Positions 34,646-45,260 of a stretch of DNA of 64,000 nucleotides are shown here, one piece after another. The position numbers were made by a program, and so were the translations under genes. Within the stretch, counting starts at the first letter, position 1. Each line of letters begins with the position of its first letter. The notes beneath the pieces are model-generated. The model searched no databases. It worked only from the letters and a program-made list of their open reading frames with translations, and was not told where the DNA came from. This DNA comes from Drosophila miranda (lineage: Eukaryota > Arthropoda > Insecta > Diptera > Drosophilidae), in NCBI RefSeq assembly GCF_003369915.1, contig NC_046674.1:21145657-21209656 (forward strand), written 5' to 3'.

Positions 34646-36617
34646 TGTTATTTTTTTTCTTTTTTGTTTTCCTTTAGTTATTTTTGTTTTTGTTTTTGTT
34701 TTTGCTTTTCTTAGCTACCTGAGTGAATGTTACGTGTTTAGCTTAATGATTGCCCACAATAGATAGCCTGGAAAATAATCAATAATAAAAAGTGCATGCA
34801 TCAGTCGTAAGTGGAAATATTATAAAAAGGTTCTGCAATGTAATTATAGGGTCATTTGGTGGGCCCGTAACTCGAAATTTCCACATTAACCGAATGCAAT
34901 CAAGCCGAACCAGAGGCCAAGCCACCATCAGTACCATCAGTACCATCAGTACTATCACTACCATCAGTACTAGCAGTATCAGTACCATCCATTTTCTGCC
35001 TAATTAGAGGTTTATCCATATGCATATGTACACGTATAATTTAATAGATAGATAATTGCCATTGGCCCAGTCAAGTGGCAACAATTCAAATGCGTTCAGT
35101 TCAGGATGATTATGCAAATGGGCTATGGGTTATATCAGCTCTCAAGAGTGAAGATTTTTCAGTTGAGATACGTATGAGAACTACGAGTAATTTCCACATT
35201 TGTATATACATATGTTTATATGTATACATATGTATGTACATATATACAACAAAAATCATTTGTCAAAGTCCACTGATCAATTGCCGAACACATACAGCTG
35301 AAAAAGTGTAAATACGTTTATATTATATATGAACATACATACATATGTATGTATATGTATTCAAAGAAGAGATACACTTGTCCAACGGCAGAAACATTTG
35401 GCTTTATCTGTAATGTTTTGAATGGAAAGCATCTTATCAGGCTGTGGCAAAAAGAAAAAACAAAAAAATGCAAGCAATAAAACAAAGAACGATTAAAGTT
35501 AGCTACGATGAGGCTTGAATACTCTTTTCCATTAGATAATAGATTAGAGAGACATCTGTTTGGAAATTGTTTTAACCGTGTTATTTCATAGTTACTTAAC
35601 AATAAACTATTGCTCCCTTGAAACTGGTTACACTTCAAATGCCGTTCCGGATAATAATTTCTCGTATAATTTGACCTTAGGTGTGAGGCAATATCAACTG
35701 CATTCTCAAGTTTAACGATGGAAAACGGGTTTATCAGCTAAATATAGAATATAGAGTTTCTGAATTTCCCAATTATAAATGCAGGTAAGCTGGTTTTGAA
35801 TTGCAAATCAATAAGAAATCAATATATCAATTTTATTTTTAGGAAAATCTCGTTCAATCGCTCATTGAGTGGTTCAACTTGCGGAAATACCAGGAAGTGC
35901 TAGAGTAGGAAATATTCTTGGAAACTGGGAAAACTGAAACTGCAGCACTAATGGGATTCCGGCACTGCTGCAGACACTGTCCGAACGAACCGACCCGACC
36001 CGAATCACTCCATCCACATCCCGTACGAGGCAGAGTCAGTTGAAGCGCATTCCAAGGCGACCGACTGACTGACCGACTGACTGAGTGACTGAATGACGGA
36101 TTGACTGGCTGATAAAGCCGGAGGCAGCAGCAGTGCAGAAACCTTTATCAGCCGTTGAGCGAAACTTTGCACCCCAGACCCAGACAGAAGCGTTCCTAAG
36201 GCGATTACACGTATACTTTAGCCAATTCAGACCAGGCCGGACGATGACCCAACAAATCTATGAACCCAAAGGCAGGTTTAGATTCTTCTTAAAATAGTGT
36301 GGAGGTTATGCAATACAGTAAGTAGGTTTATTTAGGCCTTGCTATTGATTTTATAGACAGTTTTCTTTTGCCGGGTCAAATCAGGCTCAGAAAGAGACAG
36401 GCAGACAGAGAGCCGGAAAGGAAAACAAAGAGAGAGTGCGAGCAAGAGTGAGAGAAACAAAATGGAGCCTTCTTTTTAGGCGGCTTTGCTGAGGGAGGTC
36501 AAGGCGGACGCACATGCAATTTTTGGGCATTGATTTTTTGACAGTTTTTGGTGGTACGAGGCTACGGATCCGGCTACGGTTACGGCTAAGTGGGCTATTC
36601 TGTGAGAAGGAACTTAC
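34646..36617. other. CG3961: Probable 5' UTR intron of the acyl-CoA synthetase
   Basis: No coding exon seen. It holds a nine-base ACCATCAGT tandem repeat (34919-34990), TATG/CATA-rich repeats (35200-35360) and a GACTGACT octamer tract (36058-36100). Confidence 0.4.
34919..34990. repeat. 9-bp ACCATCAGT tandem repeat
   Basis: About seven imperfect copies of ACCATCAGT. Confidence 0.75.
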
Positions 36618-36870
36618 CCCGTAATCTGGACTACTCGTAGATGAAACACATTTGTTGGGGTTTATTTATATTTAGGTGTTAAATATACATATATCCACAA
36701 AACTTAAATTAGCACTGAAAGAAAATCAATGAAAAGTTTACGTTTCGGCATTCACAGTTGTGTTGTTTTTAGCCGGGTTGAGCGAGCCCGAGAACGGCCG
36801 AGAGTGTGAAGAGAGAAAGTCTTAGAACCAAATGCCGAACTGAAAAAATGACTGCTAAACACTTCGGCCG
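36618..36870 (-). promoter_or_regulatory. CG3961: Candidate 5' UTR exon and start region of the acyl-CoA synthetase
   Basis: On the minus strand a strong donor (GGG/GTAAGTT) ends at 36618. Upstream is a pyrimidine-rich stretch with TTTTTTCAGTTCGG (about 36840), which fits an initiator. A TATAAATA-like word lies further upstream near 37110. The next coding exon on this strand is the first coding exon of the acyl-CoA synthetase, so a 2-kb 5' UTR intron is the simplest reading. Confidence 0.4.
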
Positions 36871-36889
36871 ACGGAACAGAACTGAGCCA

Positions 36890-36943
36890 GACCCCAGGCC
36901 AGACCCCAGAGCAGACCCCAGAACAGACCCCAGACCAGACCTT
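36890..36943. repeat. 12-bp CCAGACCCCAGA minisatellite
   Basis: Four to five near-perfect copies of CAGACCCCAG(A/G)(G/A/C)C lie in tandem, just upstream of the presumed start of the acyl-CoA synthetase transcript. Confidence 0.75.
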
Positions 36944-38429
36944 ACCAAGACCAGCGGAGGCAAACAAAGCCTGTTTGCAACTTGAGTTTTGAGCATGCGT
37001 GCAACGTTATCTTTATAAAATACTACTGCTGCCGCTACCGCTGCAGCATGAATGAAGCCGCAAGAGAGCCGGTGCTGGCCGGTGCGGGCAGCGTGAGCCA
37101 AAGAGTGTATTTATAAAAAGGTGAGGTATTTGTGCCGGCCGCAAACACACACACCACACAAATAGTGAGTGCGTGAGGGCACACGCTGATTGTGCCCCAC
37201 CTGATATTCATACACTTTGAGCCATCAAAGAGGGAGAGAGACGCTGGAGAGAGCGTTCTAAGCGCTCAGACAGCTCCACGGCATAACAAACATTGGCGAA
37301 AGGGGCGTGGGGGTGTGGGGGTGTCAAGCGTGGCAGCCAAAATGGCAAACAAAATGCACGTGCTAGAAAGTACAAAGAGAGCGGCAGTGAGAGTGGGAAC
37401 GAGAGTACGACCGGCAGAGAGTGCCGGAGCCGGCGTGTGGGAGCGTAACCATTTTGTCTGGCGGGGGAGAAAAGAGAGGGCGAAAAACGGGTGATTTAGT
37501 GGCTTGTCGATGAGAGGAGAGCGGAGCGCGGAGTCCCAAACAGTTGTTTGCTTCGCGTGACGCACTTGTTCCGTTTAGGTCCTGCAATGCGACACGAACA
37601 GCGAGAGGAGGTGGTAATGTTACCAAAGGAAAGAGTACCTAGATATCCCTATACAAAATGATTTCAATTGTGGATATTAGATAATGCCGTACGTTCATAC
37701 GATACATTTCCTATTGTTAAAATGCAGAAATTGCTGTATAAAAATAAATATATGTTCGGATAGTTAATACTTTCATAGCAACCCTCTCACCTGCTAATGA
37801 ATGTCCTCCATACTTGCGCCCATTGCGACAGCTGTCTGTGCATTTCAAAAGTTTGTCATACAATCTATAATTGGATACAATTAGGCTAACGTTAACCTAA
37901 CCCGATTTACCCATCAATTTTAAATCGAGCCTATAAACGTAGAATGAGCGGAGAGCGGAGAGCGGAGCCTTGGATGTCTTACAGTTGTGCAAACTTCGTT
38001 TCGTATCCCATAGATACTTGAGTTTGTTTGGGCCTTGTTTATTCAGGGCCTCGGTGGTTATTATGGTGACATTTTGCTGACTTCGCATTACGCAAGTTGA
38101 AGGAAGAGTTTGTTTACACTTGGATCCCATTCAGCTTCTCATTCTACTTACATTTTTACCTCGATTTAACTTCACGTTGCATACTTTAAGGAGTACCCAA
38201 ACTAATGAGATACTTTTCGGCTTATGGGGTCAGGTCTGTTGTGCTCTACATATCGCCGCCCGTTGGCTGTCCAGCCGGGTCAGTGTCATTCGCTTTGTTT
38301 TTATCAGTCAAAGGGAACCGCAGACCTCAAAAGTTTCAATGTTTACTACTGGTCGCAAAAAGCTTTTCGCAGAAGACAGACTCGAGTATTTAATATTGGA
38401 TCAGCATTGGAACTAAACGGGGTCTTAGT
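36944..38429. other. Intergenic between acyl-CoA synthetase (-) and ninjurin (+)
   Basis: No gene recognised. The region is divergent, so it should contain the ninjurin promoter. A GAGAG-rich stretch at 37225-37260 and a GAGCGGAGAGCGGAGAGCGG repeat at 37947-37966 are the only features seen. Confidence 0.45.
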
Positions 38430-39071
38430 ATGGACATAAGCGATGTGGAACTATCCCTGGAGGAATCGCCCAGCTCGGAGGGGAGTTTCTCAAGCACTGC
38501 AACGGGACAGTGCTGCAGCTCCGGCAGGGATTTGGAGAAGGCGGAGAACTTGGTTGAGCCAAAAAATCTCAATGAAGTGGAGGCAGCGCAAGGAAAGCCA
38601 AGGAAATCAGTCAGCGATCTATCGGGTGGCAATAGCTATGCCACAAATAAAAATGTGGCTGAAGGTAAGTCAGTAATATACAAACACAAAATATATTCAC
38701 TCGTCTCTCCCCCAATGAAGGCCTCATGGATATAGCTCTTCTCTCCGCGAATGCCAACCAACTGCGATTCCTGATCACCTACAACGACAAGGCCTCCACC
38801 TACATATACAGCCTGATTCTGGTGATACTCTCGTTGAGCCTGCAGCTGCTCGTAGGTCTTATGCTTATTTTTAAAGTAAGTCAATGTCTGCCACTAACAG
38901 AACATATTTCGCTTTATAATACCCCATTCCACCCCATAGAGACGTCTTAAGCGCTGTCAGCGTCGGCGCTATGCGAGAACCAATGAACTACTGGTAATGG
39001 GAGTGTTCATGATCACCGTGATCAATATACTGCTGGCAGCCTTCACCACAACGGACGGAAATACGCATTAG
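38430..39071 (+). CDS. Ninjurin-family membrane protein
   Basis: Exons 38430-38664, 38721-38875 and 38940-39071 give 173 residues. An acidic Ser-rich N-terminus (about 78 residues) precedes the ninjurin domain: amphipathic helices (VAEGLMDIALLSANANQLRF), then membrane segments YIYSLILVILSLSLQLLVGL and LLVMGVFMITVINILLAAF, with a basic loop (RRLKRCQRRR) between them. Family members sit in the plasma membrane; ninjurins are known for homophilic adhesion, stress responses and, in mammals, plasma-membrane rupture by oligomerising. Drosophila has three paralogues (NijA, NijB, NijC) and I cannot tell which one this is. Its unusually polar loop is worth comparing among them. Confidence 0.9.
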
Positions 39072-39299
39072 AAGAGAATGGTTTTTGAAATATACTTTTA
39101 GATATATATGTAGTTGTATTTGATACAATATAACAGGAAAAACTAGTTAGTAAATGCTATGGTAACATGGAAGAAACCGATAACCGATTAAGGTTCCAGC
39201 AGTTCCTTCACATAAATGCACTTGACGTATCTGACGTACGATATCTCAGCTTGTGTATAGGGGCGACGACTTAGGATCATAGTGACTGCTTCTCTGAAC

Positions 39300-42200
39300 T
39301 TAGCCCGAATACTCCTTCTTGACGCATTTGGCAATGGTGCTCAGCTGCATGTTGGAGGTGCCCTCATAGATGGCGCCGATCTTCACATCGCGGTAGAATT
39401 TCTCCTGGGGGAAGTCGCGGGTGAATCCCACACCGCCCATCCAGTCAATGCACTTGATGGCCGCACGCTGAGCGACCTCCGAAGCATAGAACTTGGCCAT
39501 GGCCGCCTCCTTGAGGAAGGGCACACCCTGTTCCTGCAAGCGAGCCGCATTGTAGGTCATCAGCCGAGCCGCCTCGATCTCGGTGGCAATTGTGGCGATC
39601 TGGTGCTGCATGGACTGGAAGTTGTAGATAGATTCGCCGAACTGCTTGCGCTCCAGCAGATACGGAATGGTGGCATCGAAGGTGCCCTGGGCCAGGCCCA
39701 CCATCTGAGCGCCAATGCCGATGCGGCCCTCGTTCAGGAAGCCGGCGGCATACTTATAGCCATGTCCGAAGGTACCCAGGATGTTCTCCTCGGGCACGCG
39801 GACATTGTCGAAGGTGAGCATACAGGTGCCGGAGGCACGGATGCCCAGCTTGTCCTCGGGCTTGTTCACGATCAGTCCGGGGGTCTCGCGATCCACAATG
39901 AAGGTGGTAATGCCACGGTAGCCCTGGAGAAAAGAGAGAACACTGATCAGTACTAGATTACTTAATAAATCAAAAAAAGCTCGTTCACGCTTGATCTTCG
40001 ATTAGATGAACTTTGATCTTTGGAGATAAGCTGCGCGGCCAGTCGTTCATAAATTGTTCTTGAAAATATTGAATCTTTTAAGCGATCGGCTAATGATCAA
40101 TTTGAAAATGGAATTGAGGTGATAGTGAAAATGTCTATAATTGTCTATAATGTCTATGAATTACTAAATATATAATAAAATGATCCATTAGAGATCTTTC
40201 TTTCGATAATTTGATTATCGAAAAGATTATAACTATAGATAAGAACTTACATCTTCTGGCTTGGCATTGGCAAAGACCAAGAAGACGCCAGCCACATCTG
40301 AGTTGGAGATCCACATCTTGGTGCCGTTGATCACATAGTGAGAGCCATCCTTCTTGGCCACAGTCTTCAGGGAGAAGGCATCGGAGCCTGCACCGGGTTC
40401 GGTCAGGGCAAAGCTGCCAGCGTATTCCTGAGCCAATTTCGGCAGATATTTCGCCTTCTGTTCGGCGTTACCGAACTTGATCATCAGTGAGTTGACCAGC
40501 GTGTTGTGGATGTCCACAAAGGCGGCTACCGCGGGATCGATCTTCGACAGCTCCTCCACAACAATGATGTTGGTCATGAAGTTGCAGCCGCTGCCGCCCA
40601 GCTCTGTGTCGATTTCAATGCCCATCAGGCCATTGTCGAAGACGGCTTTGACCACCGAAGGATCGAATTTGTGCTCGAGGTCCATTTTCTTCACCAGAGG
40701 CAGGATTTGATCCTGGGCCAACTTGGCAACTGAAATTAGTAATCAATAAATTTGGAATTGGTTTACTTAAATGTAAATTCGCATTTTTTAAAAGAAATTT
40801 CGCTTAAAGCTCTTAGCATTGGAAATTTTAGACAGCTTTTCTGAAAGCTTCGTTGATCGGTATAAAAAAGCTGTTAGTTTAAGCTTTTTGTTGAGCTTTT
40901 GAGAACTTTCAACGGCACGTTTTCTTTGACAAAACATTAAAATTAATCAAACTGGTCTGGGTTTCTTCCTCTTTTCACAGGGGGGCCTGGTATGTTTGTT
41001 GTTGGGGCTCTGTTTGTATAAGTTGAGGTATTCCATATATATATATATATATATATATGTATACATATATGTGTGCATTATGTACGGTTATGTGTGGATG
41101 TGTATATGGATAGATGTGTGGGTAGTGCGTGTGTCTTTTTTATCAGCAGATTCGCTCTGTTCTCCGATCGCGTGCGGCTCTCATTTCTCTGTTTTACTCT
41201 CTGCGCGTGCCTTTCTATATCTGAATCTTTTGGTCTCTTCTTTTGCTTCTCTCTCCGTATTTATTATTGATATTTTTTAAGCATTAATTTTTTCCTGCTG
41301 CCTGCTGCTAGAAAATCCAACAACTGGCACACACCCACCAAAGTTCTCACAGCCTTACCCTCTAATACCTGTTCCTATTTCTGCGGTCAGTGCAGTCATG
41401 TTTTACTTATCATGAGGAAAGTTTTAATAATTAATTTTAGTAATATATTTTTGTAGTTACTCCGACCATATGTGCGACTGGGCAATTTTCTAACAGCTGT
41501 GACGTGGAACTAAGGGCTCTAGGGCCCCTGCATTTAAGGGGGAGTCGAGTCTTATCAAACAGGAAACTATACTACACTCTCAATCTCTTTTAATTCGAGT
41601 ATTATATTGCTCACTAAGCACATTTGATTCTGAGGTAACTGTATTCGTTCCTTGCATGTTTTGTTGGAGACTGTACGACGTCTTCGGAAAATCTAGGCAT
41701 CTCTAGGCATCTAACACATGTTTCTATTGCGTATTTGACCAATTTAGCTCATTTTCAGCAAGGAAGATAAACACTTAATGTGAGATCTTAGATCAATAAA
41801 CTATATATAAATACCTGTGCCTACTGTACCTAGTTGGTCTGCTTGTTAGGAAAACCAGTTTGAAATCATGCACTTAGCCACTATTTTGCATGCAGCTCAG
41901 ATTACGCAACCATCAGACCATATACTGTACCTATACACAAATACTTCGTATAGGTATAGAGAACCATATAGATTGAGACCAATTGAATGATTGATAAGCC
42001 TAACAAGGCGAAATTTTAAGTAAAATATGCAAAAGAAGTGTCTGCTCCCCAACTAAGAATCAGGTGGATAGCGGTGACTCCCAGGGGGGCCACCTTCAAC
42101 TGAGTCAACTCTCTAGGGGAGTGCGCCGACCAAGTGCCACACACACCATTGCCCGGCGTAGACACTAGAACAGTGACTACAGTTGGGCGGGGGCGTGGCA

Positions 42201-43709
42201 CAGTCGCATTTATTGATCTATCACAAGTGTAACGCTATTTGGTTGACATCAAACCAGAACCGAACAGCTGACTGACTCGTGAAAATGGAAATGGAAGTAA
42301 AGACATATGCACATAGAAAGTGTGAGAGAAAAAGGTAGGGAAAAGCTTGCACACACCCACGAACCCACCCACGCTTCGAACACGCGTTTCGGTGAAAGAG
42401 AGAAAAACTCGCATTGTGGACGGTATAGTGATACTCCCCCTTAACGGACAGCGCCAACGACAGCCATACAAAGACGGCGGCTAAAGCTGGAACTGAAGCG
42501 ACAGCCAGCACCGAAACCTATATATAGACCGTGTGTGTTTGGGTGAGAATTTGCCCACATTTTGATTGCAAGTCAAAAGAAAATTCAACGTGAATTTTAA
42601 ATGGAAACTGTAAGTAATTGAAGCTCATTCAAATATATAAAAGAAAAAAAACCCTGATAAGAAAGTTGGAAACAAAACACAGTGATAAAACAAGACCTTG
42701 AACTTGCCAAGTTGGCAGCTTTTTGGCAAAGCTTTACGTATCCTGCCCGACAGATGTCCTTTTTGGTGCGGGAGATCACTTTAAGGTAATTTTTTCGAGG
42801 ATAATACAGAATGATATAGTATGTACACTGCTCATTGGAAAGTAAAATTTTCACAGGAATTTTATTATCCTGCGGAATGTGTTTGTCTGTTTTAAGGCAT
42901 CAGAAATTATATAATATATAATGACATGACAAAGTAAATTTATTCAACGTTCAATAAAATCCATTATATAGTGCCTTTTATGTAGAAAGAATGAGAAATG
43001 GAGGAATGGAGAAGAAAATCTGCACAAAATAAAGAAAATTCTCCAAAAATTATTTCAAATAAAAATATCATAGTAAAAATGCCCCAAACACACAATCTGA
43101 TATTAACTGATATTTTTCACACTATCAACATGAAAATGTGCTTATCTGGCAGTGAGACCGGACCGGACCCCCTAACTAAACAGCTTTATCAGCAAAAAAA
43201 AAAAATGAAATGAAAAAACTCGAAAAATAGAGAAATAATAATAGTTTGAGAGCGGCCAAACTGCAGCAAGACTTTTCTACTCAAATAATAATAAATAAAA
43301 ACAGCCTCCATATGAGATGCTTGGAGTTACGTAACAAGCGGCACACAATAAAAAAAATATCTTAAAATTCGTCGAACGAAAAGTCGAAAAATTAAAAGAA
43401 AGAATTCACTGCTTATCAAAGCAGGATTACAGTTAAAATTACAGGGGCCCCTAGAACTTTAGATCTGTGCACAGTGTACAAAGGAATCACTCACCAGTCT
43501 CCTTCATCATCTTCTCATCCTCGGTGAGGAAGGTCAGAGGTGGGGGCAAACCAGTTGCCGAGGACATGGCAGCATTTTGCTGACGTGCTGCGGCGTTAAC
43601 CAGCTGGAATTGATAGAAATGTCATTTAAATTAGCTAAACAATTTGGCGATTGGTTGTAGGCGTGGCGCTTACCATACGCATGGGCAGTTTCTTCAGGCT
43701 GTTCATCAT
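39300..43709 (-). CDS. CG3902: Short/branched-chain acyl-CoA dehydrogenase, mitochondrial
   Basis: Minus exons 43709-43674, 43603-43495, 40729-40251 and 39923-39300 give 415 residues. The basic, Met-rich N-terminus ([20 protein letters not shown]) is a mitochondrial presequence. Acyl-CoA dehydrogenase landmarks are [56 protein letters not shown], the catalytic-base region [15 protein letters not shown] and [17 protein letters not shown]. Glu in YEGTSNMQ is the catalytic base typical of the short and short/branched types. It oxidises 2-methylbutyryl-CoA and related substrates in isoleucine breakdown and passes electrons to ETF. It corresponds to human ACADSB and fly CG3902. The 2.8-kb second intron is unusually long for the region. 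An upstream start is discussed separately. Confidence 0.92.
40730..43494 (-). other. CG3902: Second intron of CG3902
   Basis: No exon was assigned. It contains an AT dinucleotide run (41035-41060), a GC-rich patch at 42050-42200, and at 42519-42527 a plus-strand TATATATAG. Downstream of that (42601) lies ATGGAAACT followed by a perfect GTAAGT donor, a possible first exon of an unseen nested transcript. Confidence 0.4.
41035..41060. repeat. (AT)n dinucleotide repeat
   Basis: About twelve AT units inside the CG3902 intron. Confidence 0.8.
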
Positions 43710-43747
43710 GGTGGATGTGGTGGAAATATTAATTGGATCAAGTGGAC

Positions 43748-44050
43748 TCTAAAAACTAGACACTATTTAACGGGTCTCTGTCTCTGTGGGCAGGAGGTTT
43801 TCCCAAGGCAATACACAACAGCAACAGTTGGCTGCACACACGCGAATGATTTCCATTCTCCAGACACATATCAGTGGAGCCGAAACTTTGGGCCCCAAAG
43901 CAGCGATCCGATCGACAAGAGCAAGATGATTTGAAAAGCTTTTGATCTCCAAAACTTACCAGAGCGCCAATCATTTGACTGTTAACACCGAAGGCTCTTA
44001 AAGTGCTGTAGAGCGCACGCTATTGCTGAAGTTTGACATTTTGGCAAAAA
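43748..44050 (-). promoter_or_regulatory. CG3902: Upstream exon of CG3902 with possible earlier start
   Basis: On the minus strand an exon ends CTG/GTAAGT at 43960 and joins an acceptor at 43748 (TTTTTAG/AGTCC). The exon contains an ATG at 43974 that reads through the junction, in frame, into the main ATG at 43709 (MIGALSPLDPINISTTST). An earlier ATG (MSNFSNSV) opens a 13-codon upstream ORF. The main start at 43709 makes the better mitochondrial leader. Confidence 0.5.
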
Positions 44051-44569
44051 ATGGTCGTTTTACAGTACACACACCAATCTACTATTAAAAAAAAAAACAA
44101 CAATAAATTTGGATCAACTAAAATTCTAATCTAATACCCTATTTAAGCCAAAGTTGAGTTATTGAGCTATTGAGCTTTGGGCAAAACTCGATTTTTTTAT
44201 ATAGCATAAGGCTAGGGGCTTAGTGGTAGCAACATGTTCTGCACATTTCTGTGAAATATTACCACTAGTAACAGCAAAAACTAGCTGATCAAAAATTAAT
44301 CTTTGGCGCGTTAAAATTGTGGCTCAGGGAAAAAAGTGCAAAACACAAACTCCTGCATTACGGGTAATGTAGTATAGCTTCGATTTGTCCACCTGGAGAA
44401 ACAGCACATGTGTGCTGCAGGCTGTCCAGGGTGCTGTCTGTATTTTTTGCACCTCCAGGACCCACCATCCAAGTACCAGGCGATAGCCCCCGAATCCCTG
44501 GAGGCACCGAAACCCATCTGAACTGGACATAAAACAGAATTTTGACATTAAATAAAAGAATAGGGTATA

Positions 44570-45062
44570 TAAATTCCATAAATATGTAGTTCATATGTAC
44601 CATAACTGTAGTTAGCGTGTAGTTACCATGTACGAGAATAGCCATTTTTGTTGATCTTTTTTTTAAACCTTATTTTAGACACAATAAAATAAAATAGTGT
44701 ACTTAAAATTATCCATTCACGTAGAAAATTGATTCATCAATCGGACAAAATTCTATGTTTAGTGCGGAGTGTTCTACCTAGTTGGCAACATCAAACCGAA
44801 TATAAAAATCGACGAATATGATTTCCGATCATGGACAGAGAACGATTAACCCTTTGTAGAACCCAGTGGGTATTAATATATACGGTTCCAAAATTACGAA
44901 ACTTGATGAATTTTACTGCACTTCAGTTTTCTTTTTTTAGCAAGGAGGCAGAATGGATCTATAAGAAGAATTTGCCAACAGAATTGTTTTCCGCTGTTTG
45001 AGTCAAGTTGTTCACCTGTTTAAATTGAGGGGTGTAAGATGGGTTAAACTAATTTTTTTCAA
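44570..45062 (+). repeat. AT-rich interspersed repeat family D, copy 2
   Basis: Collinear with 55085-55630. Shared are AAACCTTATTTTAGACA, AAAATTGATTCATCAATCGG, AATATAAAAATCGACGAATA, CAGAGAACGATTAACCC and AAGTTGTTC..CCTGTT followed by a run of T. It also carries the GTGTAGTTACCATGTAC words found in the 12-kb copy. Confidence 0.65.
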
Positions 45063-45170
45063 TAATTGAGAGTTTGTTTAGATTTGTTTACTAATTACAT
45101 CCAGCTTAGCAATAATTTAAAAGGTATTTTGAAAGAATTTGTGCACTTACAGGGCTTTGCAAGAGAGCTG

Positions 45171-45178
45171 AACAGCTG
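45171..45178 (+). promoter_or_regulatory. Trmt5: E-box core promoter element of Trmt5
   Basis: AACAGCTG lies 90 bases before the ATG, the same class of element as at Dysb and Blos3. Confidence 0.4.
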
Positions 45179-45260
45179 GGAAAAATAAAAACACCATAAA
45201 AACTAACATTAAACGCACTAAACACACAGCCTTTAAAACACAGAGGGCACACGTGCTTAG

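Larger units (their letters stand above)
44051..45260. other. Intergenic with repeat copy and a GC-balanced insert
   Basis: Between 44320 and 44530 a patch of even base composition and several open minus frames lies in otherwise AT-rich DNA. It is followed by repeat family D (44570-45062). The last 90 bases contain the AACAGCTG E-box (45171-45178) of the Trmt5 promoter. Confidence 0.4.

Noticed and set aside
35200-35360. CATATG/TATGTA inverted words as a hairpin or miRNA
   Set aside because: Simple CATA/TATG repeats fold trivially; there is no stable, asymmetric hairpin of miRNA type that I can defend.
42221-42511. 96-codon minus frame with a signal-peptide-like start
   Set aside because: The first codon is GTG and no ATG precedes it in frame; the rest has no family resemblance.
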